Shown: positions 36,248 to 45,541, numbered from the stretch's first letter. The stretch is DNA of 64,000 nt from Thalassospira xianhensis MCCC 1A02616 (GCF_003326475.1 NZ_JPWA01000007.1:102191-166190), one strand, 5' to 3'. Numbers and translations: made by a program. Notes: generated by a model from the letters alone, not told the origin.

Positions 36248-36267
36248 GCGAACCGTTCAGGCAGGGA

Positions 36268-37599
36268 TCAGGGCGTCATGTGCCGGATAAGGCAATCAAT
36301 CCCCGCCCGTTTCAGGCCGTTGCAGGCAGACTGTGCTTCGGACTGGCTGGCATATTGACCGGTCATCAGACGGAAAAACAGCCCTTGACCCTCAATCGCA
36401 ACGCTTTGCACCTCGTGGCTTGCATCCCGAAGAATACCGTCGCCCATGGTTTCAAACTTCAACCAGCGTGACTCTGCCATTTCACGAGACCGATATGCAG
36501 CCAATTGTACCGTATAGTAAGAATTCAGTACCGGGGCAGGTTGCGTTGGTTCCGCTTTGGGGGCAGAGGATGGCGGGACTGATTTTGTGTCGGGTTCTGG
36601 TTGCATTGTCGCTGGTGTACTACTGGTTGCGGCTGTTGACGTCGCATCCACCATCGGAACTTCGATCAGATTATTATTGGTGGCAGCTGCTTCGTCGGCG
36701 AGCTCCAGCGAGCCACTTTCAACCGGGCGCGTTGTCGACAGAAGCGCCTTGTTTGACGCGCTTGGGGTAACTGCATCCCCCTTGATGATGCCCGGTGTCG
36801 TTGCTGAAGCCGTTGTGACGGTTGTGGTTGTCCCCTTGGAGGCCGCGATTGAATTAGATGGGGCAGCTATTTGTTTGGCAGAGCGATCAACAGATGTGAG
36901 GCGTGCGGTATTACTACTCACATCCATTCGCATTGCAGGGAGAGCTGTTGTCGAATCTTCAGGCTGCACATTGACGGCAATGGTATTTTTGTAGAAGTCA
37001 CGATTTCTTTGCACCGTCGGTGGGTCGGGAAGTTCTGGCCCGGGCGCGACAATCGCCGAGGCGACGACCGTGTCAATCTCGCGTGATCGGGCAAGAGTCG
37101 GATTTGCTTGGTCCATTGCCTTGATGCGCTTTTGTGCAAGACTTGTAATCGCGCCGGTCAGCATGATGCTGTTACCGCAATTGATCGCGATCGAAGCATT
37201 CGGGTCAGCCGCCGTCAGCCAGAGATAAAGACGACGTGCCTTCGCGTGTTCCCCCGACAGGTCAAGTGCAATGGCATGGCGGAGATCATTTGCCGGTTTG
37301 CCCTGAAGTGCTATCGGATCTTCGGCATTGTCAGCCTGAGGCAGGGGGGATGCTATGTTTTTGGGCGAGCCGTCAAAGAACAGGCCACAGGCTGCGCTAT
37401 CAATCGCGGCTATCATTGCAGTTTCTGACGGACGGTTGGTATCGCTTATCTTGATCTGGTTTGATGCGTCATCATCACCAAATAACGACATCATATCGTC
37501 TGACGAGCATCCGGAAAGCAGGGGGGTAAACAGGGCCATCGTCAGGCAGCCATATTTCCAGCGTGACGAGATGACAGACTTGGCGCTTTTATTGATCAA
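36268..37599 (-). CDS. SPOR-domain lipoprotein
   Basis: With a TTG start at 37599 the protein has a basic n-region, a hydrophobic core and a lipobox (LLSGC, Cys31), so it should be anchored in a membrane facing the periplasm. A longer frame opens at an ATG at 37677 without a ribosome site. A low-complexity Ser/Thr/Ala/Pro-rich middle (about 190-360) precedes a C-terminal SPOR domain (YYTVQLAAYRSREMAESRW to CNGLKRAGIDCLI). SPOR domains bind glycan strands stripped of stem peptides at the division site, so a cell-envelope or division role is likely. The middle part has no recognisable domain. Confidence 0.75.
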   Translation of the reverse strand: MINKSAKSVISSRWKYGCLTMALFTPLLSGCSSDDMMSLFGDDDASNQIKISDTNRPSETAMIAAIDSAACGLFFDGSPKNIASPLPQADNAEDPIALQGKPANDLRHAIALDLSGEHAKARRLYLWLTAADPNASIAINCGNSIMLTGAITSLAQKRIKAMDQANPTLARSREIDTVVASAIVAPGPELPDPPTVQRNRDFYKNTIAVNVQPEDSTTALPAMRMDVSSNTARLTSVDRSAKQIAAPSNSIAASKGTTTTVTTASATTPGIIKGDAVTPSASNKALLSTTRPVESGSLELADEAAATNNNLIEVPMVDATSTAATSSTPATMQPEPDTKSVPPSSAPKAEPTQPAPVLNSYYTVQLAAYRSREMAESRWLKFETMGDGILRDASHEVQSVAIEGQGLFFRLMTGQYASQSEAQSACNGLKRAGIDCLIRHMTP

Positions 37600-37714
37600 T
37601 TGACTGGCACCTGATTTCCCTTTGAGCCCCCGGAGGTCCACTGCATGGACGTCACCAATTTTGCAATCGGGCGGCATACTGTCAAGCAGTCAGCGAAAAC
37701 AGATGATCGATTTA

Positions 37715-37744
37715 GCCCCGCGTTTTGGCGGGGTATCTTTTTTT
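37715..37744 (+). terminator. hairpin plus T-run, oriented against the flanking genes
   Basis: CCCCGC-GTTTTG-GCGGGG is followed by TATC and seven T on the plus strand. The flanking genes run on the minus strand, where no T-run follows the stem. It looks like a terminator for plus-strand RNA, antisense to the SPOR gene, or is simply a stem between two genes. Confidence 0.5.
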
Positions 37745-37772
37745 AGATAGGATTGGCTGTGTAATCGGGATA

Positions 37773-38177
37773 TCAGCGGTTCATTAATGGAACGATAATC
37801 CCGGCAAGGAGAACCAGAACCGTAATTGCAAGGACGATATTGACGATGCCCTTACTAAACTGGCTGGCAACGTCGTGGCTGACGCCGGAGTTTTTTGAAC
37901 GTGATTTTGCCGTTCCGCCATTACCTGCACCACTTTCCTGACGGGTAAGGATTTTTACGACCTGCTTCTTATCGCGCTTTGTGGCGTCGTCATATTTGTT
38001 TTCGACAACGCGAACTTCGGAATTATTGTTGTTGGTCAATGCATTTTTGGCGGAATTAATAGCGCTTTGATAATCCGAAAGCGTTTCCATATCCATTTGC
38101 TGCCCGGTGCTGCGCACGACAACAACAGTATAGCTTTTCCGCATCACAGCATCAGGCATGGCCAAGTCCAATTCCAT
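37773..38177 (-). CDS. small tail-anchored membrane protein, unknown function
   Basis: The frame encodes 134 residues: a polar domain with VVVVRSTGQQMDMETLSDYQ, a Lys/Ser-rich linker and one C-terminal helix (IVNIVLAITVLVLLAGIIV) that would anchor it in the inner membrane. I recognise no family. The start could be the ATG at 38177, 38159 or 38144; none has a clear ribosome site. The first of these lies within a 13-bp perfect inverted repeat, which suggests control at the start. It sits between the SPOR and TPR genes on the same strand. Confidence 0.6.
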   Translation of the reverse strand: MELDLAMPDAVMRKSYTVVVVRSTGQQMDMETLSDYQSAINSAKNALTNNNNSEVRVVENKYDDATKRDKKQVVKILTRQESGAGNGGTAKSRSKNSGVSHDVASQFSKGIVNIVLAITVLVLLAGIIVPLMNR

Positions 38178-38206
38178 GTATTACCCACAAGAGGGGTAAT
38201 ACATGG
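38174..38206. promoter_or_regulatory. 13-bp perfect inverted repeat at the start of the small membrane-protein gene
   Basis: Arms at 38174-38186 and 38194-38206 (CCATGTATTACCC and complement, 7-bp spacer) are perfectly paired. The 5' end of the gene on the minus strand (ATG at 38177-38175) lies in one arm. The other arm begins a 7-codon frame (MYYPSCG) whose stop is 3 bases before that ATG. It may act as a protein-binding operator or as an RNA hairpin hiding the start. Confidence 0.6.
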
Positions 38207-38272
38207 CGACAAACATGCCTGTTGCAAAGCTATCCTAACGAATAGTTTTGGGAGGTCTTTCGTGGTGCAAAC

Positions 38273-38734
38273 CTATTGCGGGATTTTGGCAGCCAGTTCT
38301 TTGTATTCTTCGCAATCCATGCCGCAGACTTTTTCCAACCGGGCAAGGTTTTCGCGCGCCATATCCGGTTTCCCGGTTTGGAGGAACAATTCACCTTGAT
38401 ATTCCAAGGCGCCTTTATGTTCGGGATCAATCATCAATGCGCGTTCGTAATTCTGGGCAGCACTTTCAAAGTCACCAGACTTGCGCTGACTATAGGCAAG
38501 ATAGTTCAGCACATTGGCATCCTTTGGATCTTCTTTGAGCATCTCTTCAAGGCTTTCGATCGCCGTGTCATATTTTCCGGCATCAATCATTTCGACGATT
38601 GTGGACAGATCCGGAGTGTCACTGCCCCAACTGCTGCCGCTGCCCATTGCCAAGGCAGCGGAGGATACGGTGCCCAATGCAAGCGTCATCGCCAGCGATG
38701 CAACAAAATGACGGGTTCTACCTTTGGAATTCAT
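38273..38734 (-). CDS. periplasmic tetratricopeptide repeat protein
   Basis: The 153-residue protein has a signal peptide (about 1-29, ending in ALA) and then three TPR units, seen as AGKYDTAIESLEEMLKEDP, NYLAYSQRKSGDFESAAQNY and EYQGELFLQTGKPDMAREN. It should be periplasmic and act as a scaffold for protein contacts. Neighbouring genes on the same strand encode a SPOR lipoprotein and a tail-anchored protein, so an envelope role is plausible but not shown. Confidence 0.82.
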   Translation of the reverse strand: MNSKGRTRHFVASLAMTLALGTVSSAALAMGSGSSWGSDTPDLSTIVEMIDAGKYDTAIESLEEMLKEDPKDANVLNYLAYSQRKSGDFESAAQNYERALMIDPEHKGALEYQGELFLQTGKPDMARENLARLEKVCGMDCEEYKELAAKIPQ

Positions 38735-38910
38735 TGTCGCTACCTTTTTCAGAAAAACACATGCATTAGATACGTTGGGGACGCGGTTTCAGTTTCGGAT
38801 TTAGCACAACTTTGTGTTAAGTGCAGTCACGAGTTGGTGAAAGCACTATATCGTAAAATACTGAATTGGTTGAGGGCCCAGAGAATTGGTGAAATCTATG
38901 GTTTCGGGAA

Positions 38911-38946
38911 GCAAAAAAGGCCCGCAGCAAACGTTGCAGGCCTTTG
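38911..38946 (-). terminator. intrinsic terminator after thrS
   Basis: On the minus strand AAAGGCCTGCAA pairs, with mismatches, with TTGCTGCGGGCCTTT and is followed by TTTTTTG, 24 bp after the thrS stop. Confidence 0.85.
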
Positions 38947-38969
38947 GTGTTTGGGTGTCGATCAGATGA

Positions 38970-40907
38970 TCAGAAGTCGGCTTCGATCACGCGATCACGG
39001 ATTTCGGTTGCCATAGCCTCCGCCAGTTCCTCGATCCCCATGGTTTTCTGATGCTGGAAACCGAGACGACGGACCGATGCGGTCTTTTCTTCGGCTTCGC
39101 GTTTGCCAAGGGCAAGGATGAGCGGGATTTTCGCATGACTATGTTCGCGAACCTTGTAGCTGATCTTCTCATTTCGAAGATCAAGCTCAACATTCAAACC
39201 TTTGGCCTGAAGTGCTTTTTTGACTTCTTCTGCGTAACTGTCTGCTTCGTTGGTGATCGAGCAGATCACCGCATGAACTGGTGACAGCCAAAGCGGCAGG
39301 CGACCGGCGTAGTTTTCGATCAGAATGCCGATAAAGCGCTCAAGCGAACCAAGGATCGCACGGTGCAACATGACCGGACGATGTTTTTCACCGTCTTCAC
39401 CCATATAGGAAGCATCAAGGCGTTCGGGCAGAACGAAGTCGGCCTGAAGCGTGCCGCACTGCCAGTCACGACCAATTGCGTCACGCAGAACAAATTCAAG
39501 CTTCGGTCCATAGAACGCGCCTTCACCCGGGTTGATTTCAAGTGTCAGACCTGCTTCTTCCGCAGCTTCGCGCAGGGCGGCTTCGGCCTTATCCCAGATT
39601 TCATCTGAACCGGCACGGACTTCCGGACGGTCCGAGAATTTTACAAGGATGTCGGTAAAACCGAAATCCTTGTAAACCGATTTCAGAAGGTCACAGAAAA
39701 TCTTGGTTTCGGAGACGATCTGGTCTTCGGTGCAGAAGATATGCGCATCATCCTGAATGAACTGACGCACGCGCATGATGCCATGCAGGCCACCGGACGG
39801 CTCGTTACGATGGCAGCAGCCGAATTCCGCCATACGCAGCGGCAGATCACGATAGGACTTGCTACCCATACGGAAAATCTGCACGTGGCACGGGCAGTTC
39901 ATTGGCTTGAGAGCCAGAACCTTTTCCGGGTCATCTTCATCAGGGGTGGTGGTGAACATGTTCTCGCGGAACTTTTCCCAGTGGCCGGATTTTTCCCAAA
40001 GGACACGGTCAACAAGCTGCGGCGTGCGGACTTCCTGATAGCCTTCGGCATCAAGACGTTCACGGATATAGGTTTCGACCTTGCGATACAGTTTCAGCCC
40101 CTTGTCGTGCCAAAAAACCGAACCTTGGGCTTCTTCCTGCATGTGGAAGAGGTCCATTTCGCGGCCAAGGCGACGATGGTCACGTTTTTCGGCTTCTTCA
40201 AGCATGTGCAGATAGGCATCAAGGTCTTCCTGCGTTTCCCAGCAGGTGCCATAGATACGTTGCAGCATCTCGTTATCCGAATTGCCACGCCAATAGGCGC
40301 CGGCAACCTTCATCAGTTTGAAGGCCTTGCCGATCTTGCCAGTGGAGGGAGCATGCGGGCCACGGCACAGATCAATGAAATTGCCCTGGCGATAACAGGT
40401 GATGGTTTCGGTTTCCGGCAAATCCCGGATGATCTCGGCTTTATAGTCTTCACCCTTGTCGAGGAAGAATTTGATCGCCTCATTACGATCCCAGACCTCG
40501 CGTTCGATTTTCTCGTTCCGCTCAACGATTTTGTGCATCTGCTTTTCGATCTTGATCAGATCGTCCGGCGTAAAGGGCGTCTTGCGGGCGAAGTCGTAAT
40601 AGAAACCGTTTTCGATGGATGGGCCGATTGTGACCTGGGTGTCAGGATAAAGTTCCTGAACCGCTTCGGCCATGACATGGGCGCAATCATGCCGGATTAG
40701 CGGCAGAACTTCCTTGTGCCCCTTGGTCACGATTTCGATGGCGGCATCAGTGTCGATTTCGCGCGACAGGTCGCGCAATTCGCCGTTAACGATGATGGCA
40801 AAGGATTTCTTTGCCAGCGAGGGACTGATGCTTTTGGCAACATCGAAACCCGATACAGGGCCGTCAAATTCGCGTACGGCGCCGTCCGGAAGGGTGAGGG
40901 CAATCAT
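38970..40907 (-). CDS. thrS: threonyl-tRNA synthetase
   Basis: The 645-residue class II synthetase is of full length. An N-terminal TGS domain (1-60), the editing domain motif [17 protein letters not shown], the catalytic core with [10 protein letters not shown] (zinc Cys), the class II motif [15 protein letters not shown] and a C-terminal anticodon-binding domain are all present. It charges tRNA-Thr and edits mischarged serine. It is a single-gene unit with a terminator. Confidence 0.97.
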   Translation of the reverse strand: MIALTLPDGAVREFDGPVSGFDVAKSISPSLAKKSFAIIVNGELRDLSREIDTDAAIEIVTKGHKEVLPLIRHDCAHVMAEAVQELYPDTQVTIGPSIENGFYYDFARKTPFTPDDLIKIEKQMHKIVERNEKIEREVWDRNEAIKFFLDKGEDYKAEIIRDLPETETITCYRQGNFIDLCRGPHAPSTGKIGKAFKLMKVAGAYWRGNSDNEMLQRIYGTCWETQEDLDAYLHMLEEAEKRDHRRLGREMDLFHMQEEAQGSVFWHDKGLKLYRKVETYIRERLDAEGYQEVRTPQLVDRVLWEKSGHWEKFRENMFTTTPDEDDPEKVLALKPMNCPCHVQIFRMGSKSYRDLPLRMAEFGCCHRNEPSGGLHGIMRVRQFIQDDAHIFCTEDQIVSETKIFCDLLKSVYKDFGFTDILVKFSDRPEVRAGSDEIWDKAEAALREAAEEAGLTLEINPGEGAFYGPKLEFVLRDAIGRDWQCGTLQADFVLPERLDASYMGEDGEKHRPVMLHRAILGSLERFIGILIENYAGRLPLWLSPVHAVICSITNEADSYAEEVKKALQAKGLNVELDLRNEKISYKVREHSHAKIPLILALGKREAEEKTASVRRLGFQHQKTMGIEELAEAMATEIRDRVIEADF

Positions 40908-41292
40908 GTCTGGCTCAACTCTGCTTTATCTGCGGGCATAAATGTAATGTGCGCATTTTTCAAACTCGCATGTTTACGCGGGCTTTAGGCACAAGAAAAG
41001 GAATTTCAGGATGAGGTCAAGTTCGCTCTTTGAAAAAAGCGACAGGGGAAGCAGCACAAAAAGCCGCGACGCCCTTAAGACGTGCAGCGATTGTGCATTC
41101 CATCAATTTTTTGTCGGCCATGCCGTGCACTGATGCTATCCCGTTAATTGAAAAGCCAATATAGCATCAAAAGAGAGCAGGGCAAGCCGTAACCCGGTTA
41201 AGATTTTACAGCAGTTGCTTGTTCTTGTACTTTGCCTTTACATCAGTTTGAAACGGCGCCACCACGCCAAATTCCCTTAAGGTAAGCCCCGC
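40908..41292. other. 385-bp intergenic region between divergent thrS and the MFS gene
   Basis: No gene or clear repeat is supported here. The stretch should hold the thrS leader and promoter and the promoter of the transporter gene. I saw no Thr-rich leader peptide and no attenuator-like hairpin by eye. Confidence 0.45.
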
Positions 41293-42480
41293 ATGTCCAG
41301 CCCCGAAGTGCGCCGAAATATTCTGTTTTTAAGTTTATGCGTTGCGTTATCAGCCAGTGCGATGTCGCTGCTGTTTACAGTCGCTGCTGTGATCGGATAT
41401 TCGCTGGCGCCGGACAAATCGCTTTCGACGCTGCCAGTTGCATTTACCATGATCGCGATGATGGCAACGACCGCCCCCTCGGCATTGATGATGAACAGGT
41501 TTGGCCGTCGCACTGGGTTCTGGGTTGGATCGGTGATTGGCATGCTGGGCGCTGTTTCCGGCATGGGGACGGTTTATTTCGGCAGTTTCTGGCTTCTGTG
41601 CGTGGCATGTGCCTGTATCGGGTCTGCCAATGCCATTGCCATGCAATATCGTTTTGCCGCCGCCGAGGCCGCTCCGCCAGAGTTCCGTTCGAGGGCAATT
41701 TCATTGACAATGCTGGGCGGGCTTGCAGCGGCCTTTGTCGGACCGAACCTCGCAAGTTTTGCGCGCAACTGGTTTGATACGGTGCCGTTCCTGGGGACTT
41801 TCGTCGCACTGATCGGGATGCAATTTATGCTGGTTCTTGCAATCGGCCAGTTGCGCTTGCCTGATATGCGCGGCACCAAGCATGATGTACCGGCTCGTCC
41901 GCTTAAAATGGTGATAGGACAACCTGCCGTTCTCGTTGCAATGATTGCCGGGGCGCTTGGCTATGCGGTGATGAGCTTTGTCATGACGGCAACACCGCTT
42001 GCGATCCTTGATTGTAATTATGAATTCGGCGATGCCGCCTTCATCATCCAATGGCATGTGGTGGGCATGTATGCGCCGGGATTCTTTACCGGCAATCTGA
42101 TCCGCCGCTTTGGCGCGCTTACCATCATTCAGGTCGGTGCCGTCCTGAACCTGATTTGTCTGGCGTTTGGGCTCGGGGGCGAGGATCTGATCGGTAACTT
42201 CTGGCCGTCTCTTGTGCTGCTCGGGGCCGGATGGAACTTTATGTTCGTCGGAGCCACGACGTTCCTTACGGAAAACTATCGACCAGCCGAGCAGGCCCGC
42301 GTGCAGGCGATCAACGAATTTGTCGTGTTTGGGACCGTTGCGGTTGCGTCATTGTCTGCCGGTTCGATCTATGCAGGGGCCGGTTGGGCAACGTTACTGT
42401 ATTCTGCGGCTCTGCCGGTTGGATTGGTGATGCTTGTTCTTGCCGGTTATGCATTGCGTTACCGTCGCCAGCACGCCTGA
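41293..42480 (+). CDS. major facilitator superfamily transporter
   Basis: The 395-residue membrane protein has about 12 hydrophobic segments in the MFS plan. The loop between segments 2 and 3 (MNRFGRRTGFWVG) is the family signature. The FRSRAISLTMLGGLAAAFVGPNLA segment resembles drug-efflux or YcaD-like members. The substrate is unknown. It is a single gene with a strong terminator after it. Confidence 0.87.
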   Translation: MSSPEVRRNILFLSLCVALSASAMSLLFTVAAVIGYSLAPDKSLSTLPVAFTMIAMMATTAPSALMMNRFGRRTGFWVGSVIGMLGAVSGMGTVYFGSFWLLCVACACIGSANAIAMQYRFAAAEAAPPEFRSRAISLTMLGGLAAAFVGPNLASFARNWFDTVPFLGTFVALIGMQFMLVLAIGQLRLPDMRGTKHDVPARPLKMVIGQPAVLVAMIAGALGYAVMSFVMTATPLAILDCNYEFGDAAFIIQWHVVGMYAPGFFTGNLIRRFGALTIIQVGAVLNLICLAFGLGGEDLIGNFWPSLVLLGAGWNFMFVGATTFLTENYRPAEQARVQAINEFVVFGTVAVASLSAGSIYAGAGWATLLYSAALPVGLVMLVLAGYALRYRRQHA

Positions 42481-42499
42481 TGATACGTGGACTGTAAAA

Positions 42500-42522
42500 A
42501 AGGGCCGCTTAATGCGGCCCTT
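42500..42522. terminator. bidirectional terminator between the MFS and DUF599 genes
   Basis: A 9-bp perfect stem (AAGGGCCGC, TTAAT loop) is flanked by an A-run on the left and TTCTTC on the right. It serves both convergent genes, with the better T-run on the minus strand. Confidence 0.85.
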
Positions 42523-42529
42523 CTTCGCT

Positions 42530-43207
42530 TCAGTGATGCCCGGCAAGAATATCAAGTGCATGGGATCGGAATTCCCGATTGTAAAGAACCAGCGTGACCC
42601 ATGCGGCGCCGATAATAAAGGCGACCGGGTGATAGAACCAGGCAAGTGCTGAAAGTGCAAAGAAATAGGCGCGAATGCCACGATTGAAGTTGTGAGCTGA
42701 CATCATGCTCATGCGTGATGCCCGGGCGGCGGCCTTGGCAGCATCTGGCGCACCGGGGTCTGGTGCCGCACCAATCAGGATCGAACAATAGTTCGACAGG
42801 CGAAACGCCCAGGTGAATTTGAAGAAGGCGTAGATAAAGATCAGAACCAGCAGAACGACCTTGCATTCCCAGACTGCCGCCGTCGTTTCAACGGCAAAGG
42901 GCAGGGCGGATACCGTTTGGATCGCTTTTTCGGTGTAACCAAGAAGTGCGATCAAACCAATCAGCACCAGAATGGTGGTCGATGAAAAGAAGCTGATGCC
43001 GGTAATCAGATTGCCCGCGATGGATGTATCGACCATGCGCAGATTGCGTTGAAGCATCTGTTCCATCCAGCGATGTCGATTACGCGCCATATGGGCCGAA
43101 ATCGAATTGCGCCGTCGCGAACTCGCATCTGCGAATATGGTATAGCCCACCCACCAGATGAATGCCCAGCTAACAGCGGCGATGTCGAGTAACGTAAATT
43201 CGGGCAT
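42530..43207 (-). CDS. DUF599 family membrane protein
   Basis: The 225-residue protein has about four hydrophobic segments and the DUF599 features: SISAHMARNRHRWMEQMLQR near the N-terminus, NLITGISFFSSTTILVLIGL, and FTWAFRLSNYCSILIGAAP. The ATG at 43207 is used because residues before it are not conserved in character. DUF599 proteins occur widely in proteobacteria with no known role. Confidence 0.85.
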   Translation of the reverse strand: MPEFTLLDIAAVSWAFIWWVGYTIFADASSRRRNSISAHMARNRHRWMEQMLQRNLRMVDTSIAGNLITGISFFSSTTILVLIGLIALLGYTEKAIQTVSALPFAVETTAAVWECKVVLLVLIFIYAFFKFTWAFRLSNYCSILIGAAPDPGAPDAAKAAARASRMSMMSAHNFNRGIRAYFFALSALAWFYHPVAFIIGAAWVTLVLYNREFRSHALDILAGHH

Positions 43208-43423
43208 AATGTGATCCGTCTTTGAAATCGTTTCGGGCGTAAAACACATCGAGTGGTGATGCCATCCTACTGAGGATACATGTTTCTTCGCAATCGGCTT
43301 TAATGTTTCCTGTATTCATTCCGATCTGTGATCCATGCATGTCTGATCCCTGTTGTCCGGGTGCGGGTTGTGTTTTCCACCGATACAGAGTATGAGCGGC
43401 GCAAATTTTCACTGGAGAGCGAC

Positions 43424-43909
43424 ATGAGCGACCTCGAAAACGATCTTGGCGAAGACATAGACTTCGAAGAATTTGAAGCGCATACCGAACAGCTTCTGGC
43501 CGAAGGCCGTAACAAGGACGATCTGTTCGAATTTATCGGCTTCCTGAACATCAACGAAGTCGGCACGCATATGATCGCGGCCGAGATGGTTCTGGACGAA
43601 GATGCCATCGACCAGATGAGCAAGACGCTTCGCAAGCTTGATGTGGATCTGGGCCCGCTTGGCGAACTGACCGGCGGCCTTAAAGGCGGCGAAGATGTCA
43701 AACGTGCGCTGGCGGCCCTGTTCCTTGAATTGGTTGAGCTGTGTGAACTTGACGAAGACGATGAAGATGCCGGCGAACTTTCGGAAGAAGCGCTGGTGCT
43801 TTTGAACTTCGTTAAACGCTTTAATCCGCAGATGCGTCGCCTGACGGTGGCACTGACCGATACCGATGATGACGATGTCGCGTGCGAGTACGAAGTCACC
43901 AACTGGTAA
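43424..43909 (+). CDS. acidic cytoplasmic protein, unknown function
   Basis: This 161-residue protein is rich in Asp and Glu throughout, with long acidic runs such as LDEDDEDAGELSEEA and TDTDDDDVACEYE. It is predicted largely helical and has no signal peptide or membrane segment. The ATG at 43424 has GGAG 8 bases upstream; the longer open frame has no such site. I do not recognise the family. It is followed by its own terminator. Confidence 0.72.
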   Translation: MSDLENDLGEDIDFEEFEAHTEQLLAEGRNKDDLFEFIGFLNINEVGTHMIAAEMVLDEDAIDQMSKTLRKLDVDLGPLGELTGGLKGGEDVKRALAALFLELVELCELDEDDEDAGELSEEALVLLNFVKRFNPQMRRLTVALTDTDDDDVACEYEVTNW

Positions 43910-43948
43910 GTCTTGGTGCTTGCCCTGTTGGCGAAATATCATGTAGGC

Positions 43949-43976
43949 AAAGGCAGGATGTTTTCATCCTGCCTTT
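43949..43976 (+). terminator. intrinsic terminator after the acidic protein gene
   Basis: A 12-bp perfect stem (AAAGGCAGGATG and complement) with a TTTT loop runs into five T, 40 bp after the stop codon. Confidence 0.92.
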
Positions 43977-43997
43977 TTCTTTGCCGGAGCAATCAGT

Positions 43998-44792
43998 TTG
44001 ACCACAACCATCTTTGACGATGCGTCTGCACGTTTTCAGTCTTATCTTGATCGTTACGCCAAGGGGCAGGAACCGTTGGGGGATGCAACGAGACTTCGCC
44101 AATGGATCATTGATCATCAGGCTGATTTCGCGTCGATCATGGATTGCGATCTGAAAAGCTGTGCGAAAATCGTCTATGACTTTTCACGTAACGGGGATGT
44201 CGTGATTGGTGGCATCAGTGACCCGGCCCGGCAGACCGAAATCATGTGGCAGCAACTGGCCGATGCCAATGCGCCTGTGGGTATCGGCCGTTATCGCGAA
44301 GACCGGATTTGTTATCAATCAGATCAATTCAAAAATGATGGCGAGGCACGTAGCCAGCATCTGGGGATTGATCTGTTCGCTCCCGCGGGAACGCCTGTTT
44401 ATGTACCGCTTGATGGCGTCGTGCACAGCTTTAATGACAACAATCTTCACCTTGATTACGGGCCAACCATCATCCTTGAACACAATCCGGAACCGGGTGT
44501 GACATTCTATACGTTGTATGGGCATCTCAGCCGTGAGTCGCTTGACGGGTTGTATGTAGGCCAGCCGGTCGAAAAAGACCATCTGCTGTGCACCTTTGGT
44601 GATTTTCCGATTAATGGCGACTGGATCCCGCATCTTCATTTTCAGATCATTTTCGATATGCTGGGTAAAAAGGGCGATTATTTCGGAGCTGCCAAACCAT
44701 CGGAATGGGACATTTGGGAAAGTATCTGTCCCAACGCCAACCTGATCCTGCAAATGCCGGAAAATGTGACCGCAAACCGGAGTGGCCAGTGA
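43998..44792 (+). CDS. M23-type peptidase domain protein without a signal peptide
   Basis: The 264-residue protein has an N-terminal helical part and a C-terminal LytM/M23 zinc peptidase fold: QHLGIDLFAPAGTPVYVP supplies the HxxxD-type metal ligands, YTLYGHLS and HLHFQI the remaining His residues. Typical M23 enzymes cut peptidoglycan cross-links in the periplasm, but no signal peptide or membrane helix is seen here. A related M23 domain is found fused to class III aminotransferases and a kinase domain in other bacteria, so a non-peptidoglycan substrate is possible. The start is a TTG with GGAG 8 bases upstream. It overlaps the next gene by one base. Confidence 0.8.
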   Translation: MTTTIFDDASARFQSYLDRYAKGQEPLGDATRLRQWIIDHQADFASIMDCDLKSCAKIVYDFSRNGDVVIGGISDPARQTEIMWQQLADANAPVGIGRYREDRICYQSDQFKNDGEARSQHLGIDLFAPAGTPVYVPLDGVVHSFNDNNLHLDYGPTIILEHNPEPGVTFYTLYGHLSRESLDGLYVGQPVEKDHLLCTFGDFPINGDWIPHLHFQIIFDMLGKKGDYFGAAKPSEWDIWESICPNANLILQMPENVTANRSGQ

Positions 44793-45142
44793 TGCAGCCA
44801 CGGCTCAAGGCTGGTATCTGGGTGCGCGGGCAGATTGCCATCTGCCAGTCAAAGCTGATTACGGCGATGGTCGCACACAAGGGGAATGAAGATGCTGGCG
44901 CGGTGCTGCTGAAGCTCAATCGTTTTGCGGCTGGATGCTATGTCTTTTCGCGTGTGACGACACTTGATGGCGATATGGGCTGGATGCAGGTGGCCGGTGG
45001 CGCGGATGGTGGACGCGAGACCGAGTTCGCCTGCGACGAATACTGGCGCAAACAGGTGAAATTTGATCGAGATGTCTGGGTGCTTGAGGTCGAGGATCAC
45101 AAAGGCGAATACGAGCTTGATGCGCCGCTGGTCGATTTCTGA
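44792..45142 (+). CDS. DUF1491 family protein
   Basis: This 116-residue cytoplasmic protein matches the alphaproteobacterial DUF1491 family: LKAGIWVRGQIAICQ at the start, KGNEDAGAVLLKLNRFAAGC in the centre and GWMQVAGG after it. The ATG at 44792 overlaps the stop of the M23-like gene (TGATG), so the two are co-translated. Its function is unknown. The upstream extension of the frame lies inside the M23 gene and is not used. Confidence 0.85.
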   Translation: MQPRLKAGIWVRGQIAICQSKLITAMVAHKGNEDAGAVLLKLNRFAAGCYVFSRVTTLDGDMGWMQVAGGADGGRETEFACDEYWRKQVKFDRDVWVLEVEDHKGEYELDAPLVDF

Positions 45143-45171
45143 TGAATGAAAATTCGTAAGTGCCAAATCAA

Positions 45172-45201
45172 AAAGGGCCTGCAAATAATTGCAAGCCCTT
45201 T
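45172..45201. terminator. bidirectional terminator between DUF1491 and parvulin
   Basis: AAAGGGCCTGCAA pairs with TTGCAAGCCCTTT (one mismatch, 4-nt loop), followed by TATTTTTTAG on the plus strand and flanked by an A-run that gives T on the minus strand. Confidence 0.85.
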
Positions 45202-45220
45202 ATTTTTTAGCGAACGCCAA

Positions 45221-45541
45221 TCAGGCAGTACGCTGTAGCAGGTGGTAACCGAAATCGGTTTCAACCACGTCGGACGTGGTGCCGACTTCCATGTTGAAAG
45301 CCGCCGCATCAAATTCCGGAACCATCATACCACGGCCAAAGAAGCCAAGATCGCCACCCTGCTGACCAGACGGGCAGTCAGAGTTTGCTTTGGCGACTTC
45401 AGCGAAGTCAGCACCATTGGCAATCTGATCTTTGAGTGCGTTGATTTCGGTAAGCGCTTCTTCCTTCGTGCGGGTTGCACTGGAACGTGCCGAACCTGCA
45501 TACATCAGAAGAATGTGCGACGCGCGAACTTGTTCACTCAT
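45221..45541 (-). CDS. single-domain parvulin peptidyl-prolyl isomerase
   Basis: The 106-residue protein is one rotamase domain with the family blocks RASHILLMYAG, FAEVAKANSDCPSGQQGGDLG and the closing VETDFGYHLLQ. It has no signal peptide and should act in the cytoplasm, like E. coli PpiC (ParA10). It assists proline isomerisation in folding. It is a stand-alone gene in a short gap. Confidence 0.92.
   Translation of the reverse strand: MSEQVRASHILLMYAGSARSSATRTKEEALTEINALKDQIANGADFAEVAKANSDCPSGQQGGDLGFFGRGMMVPEFDAAAFNMEVGTTSDVVETDFGYHLLQRTA

Noticed and set aside
39741..40700. 319-codon plus-strand open frame opposite thrS
   Set aside because: It is an antisense shadow of thrS, whose synthetase motifs are complete.
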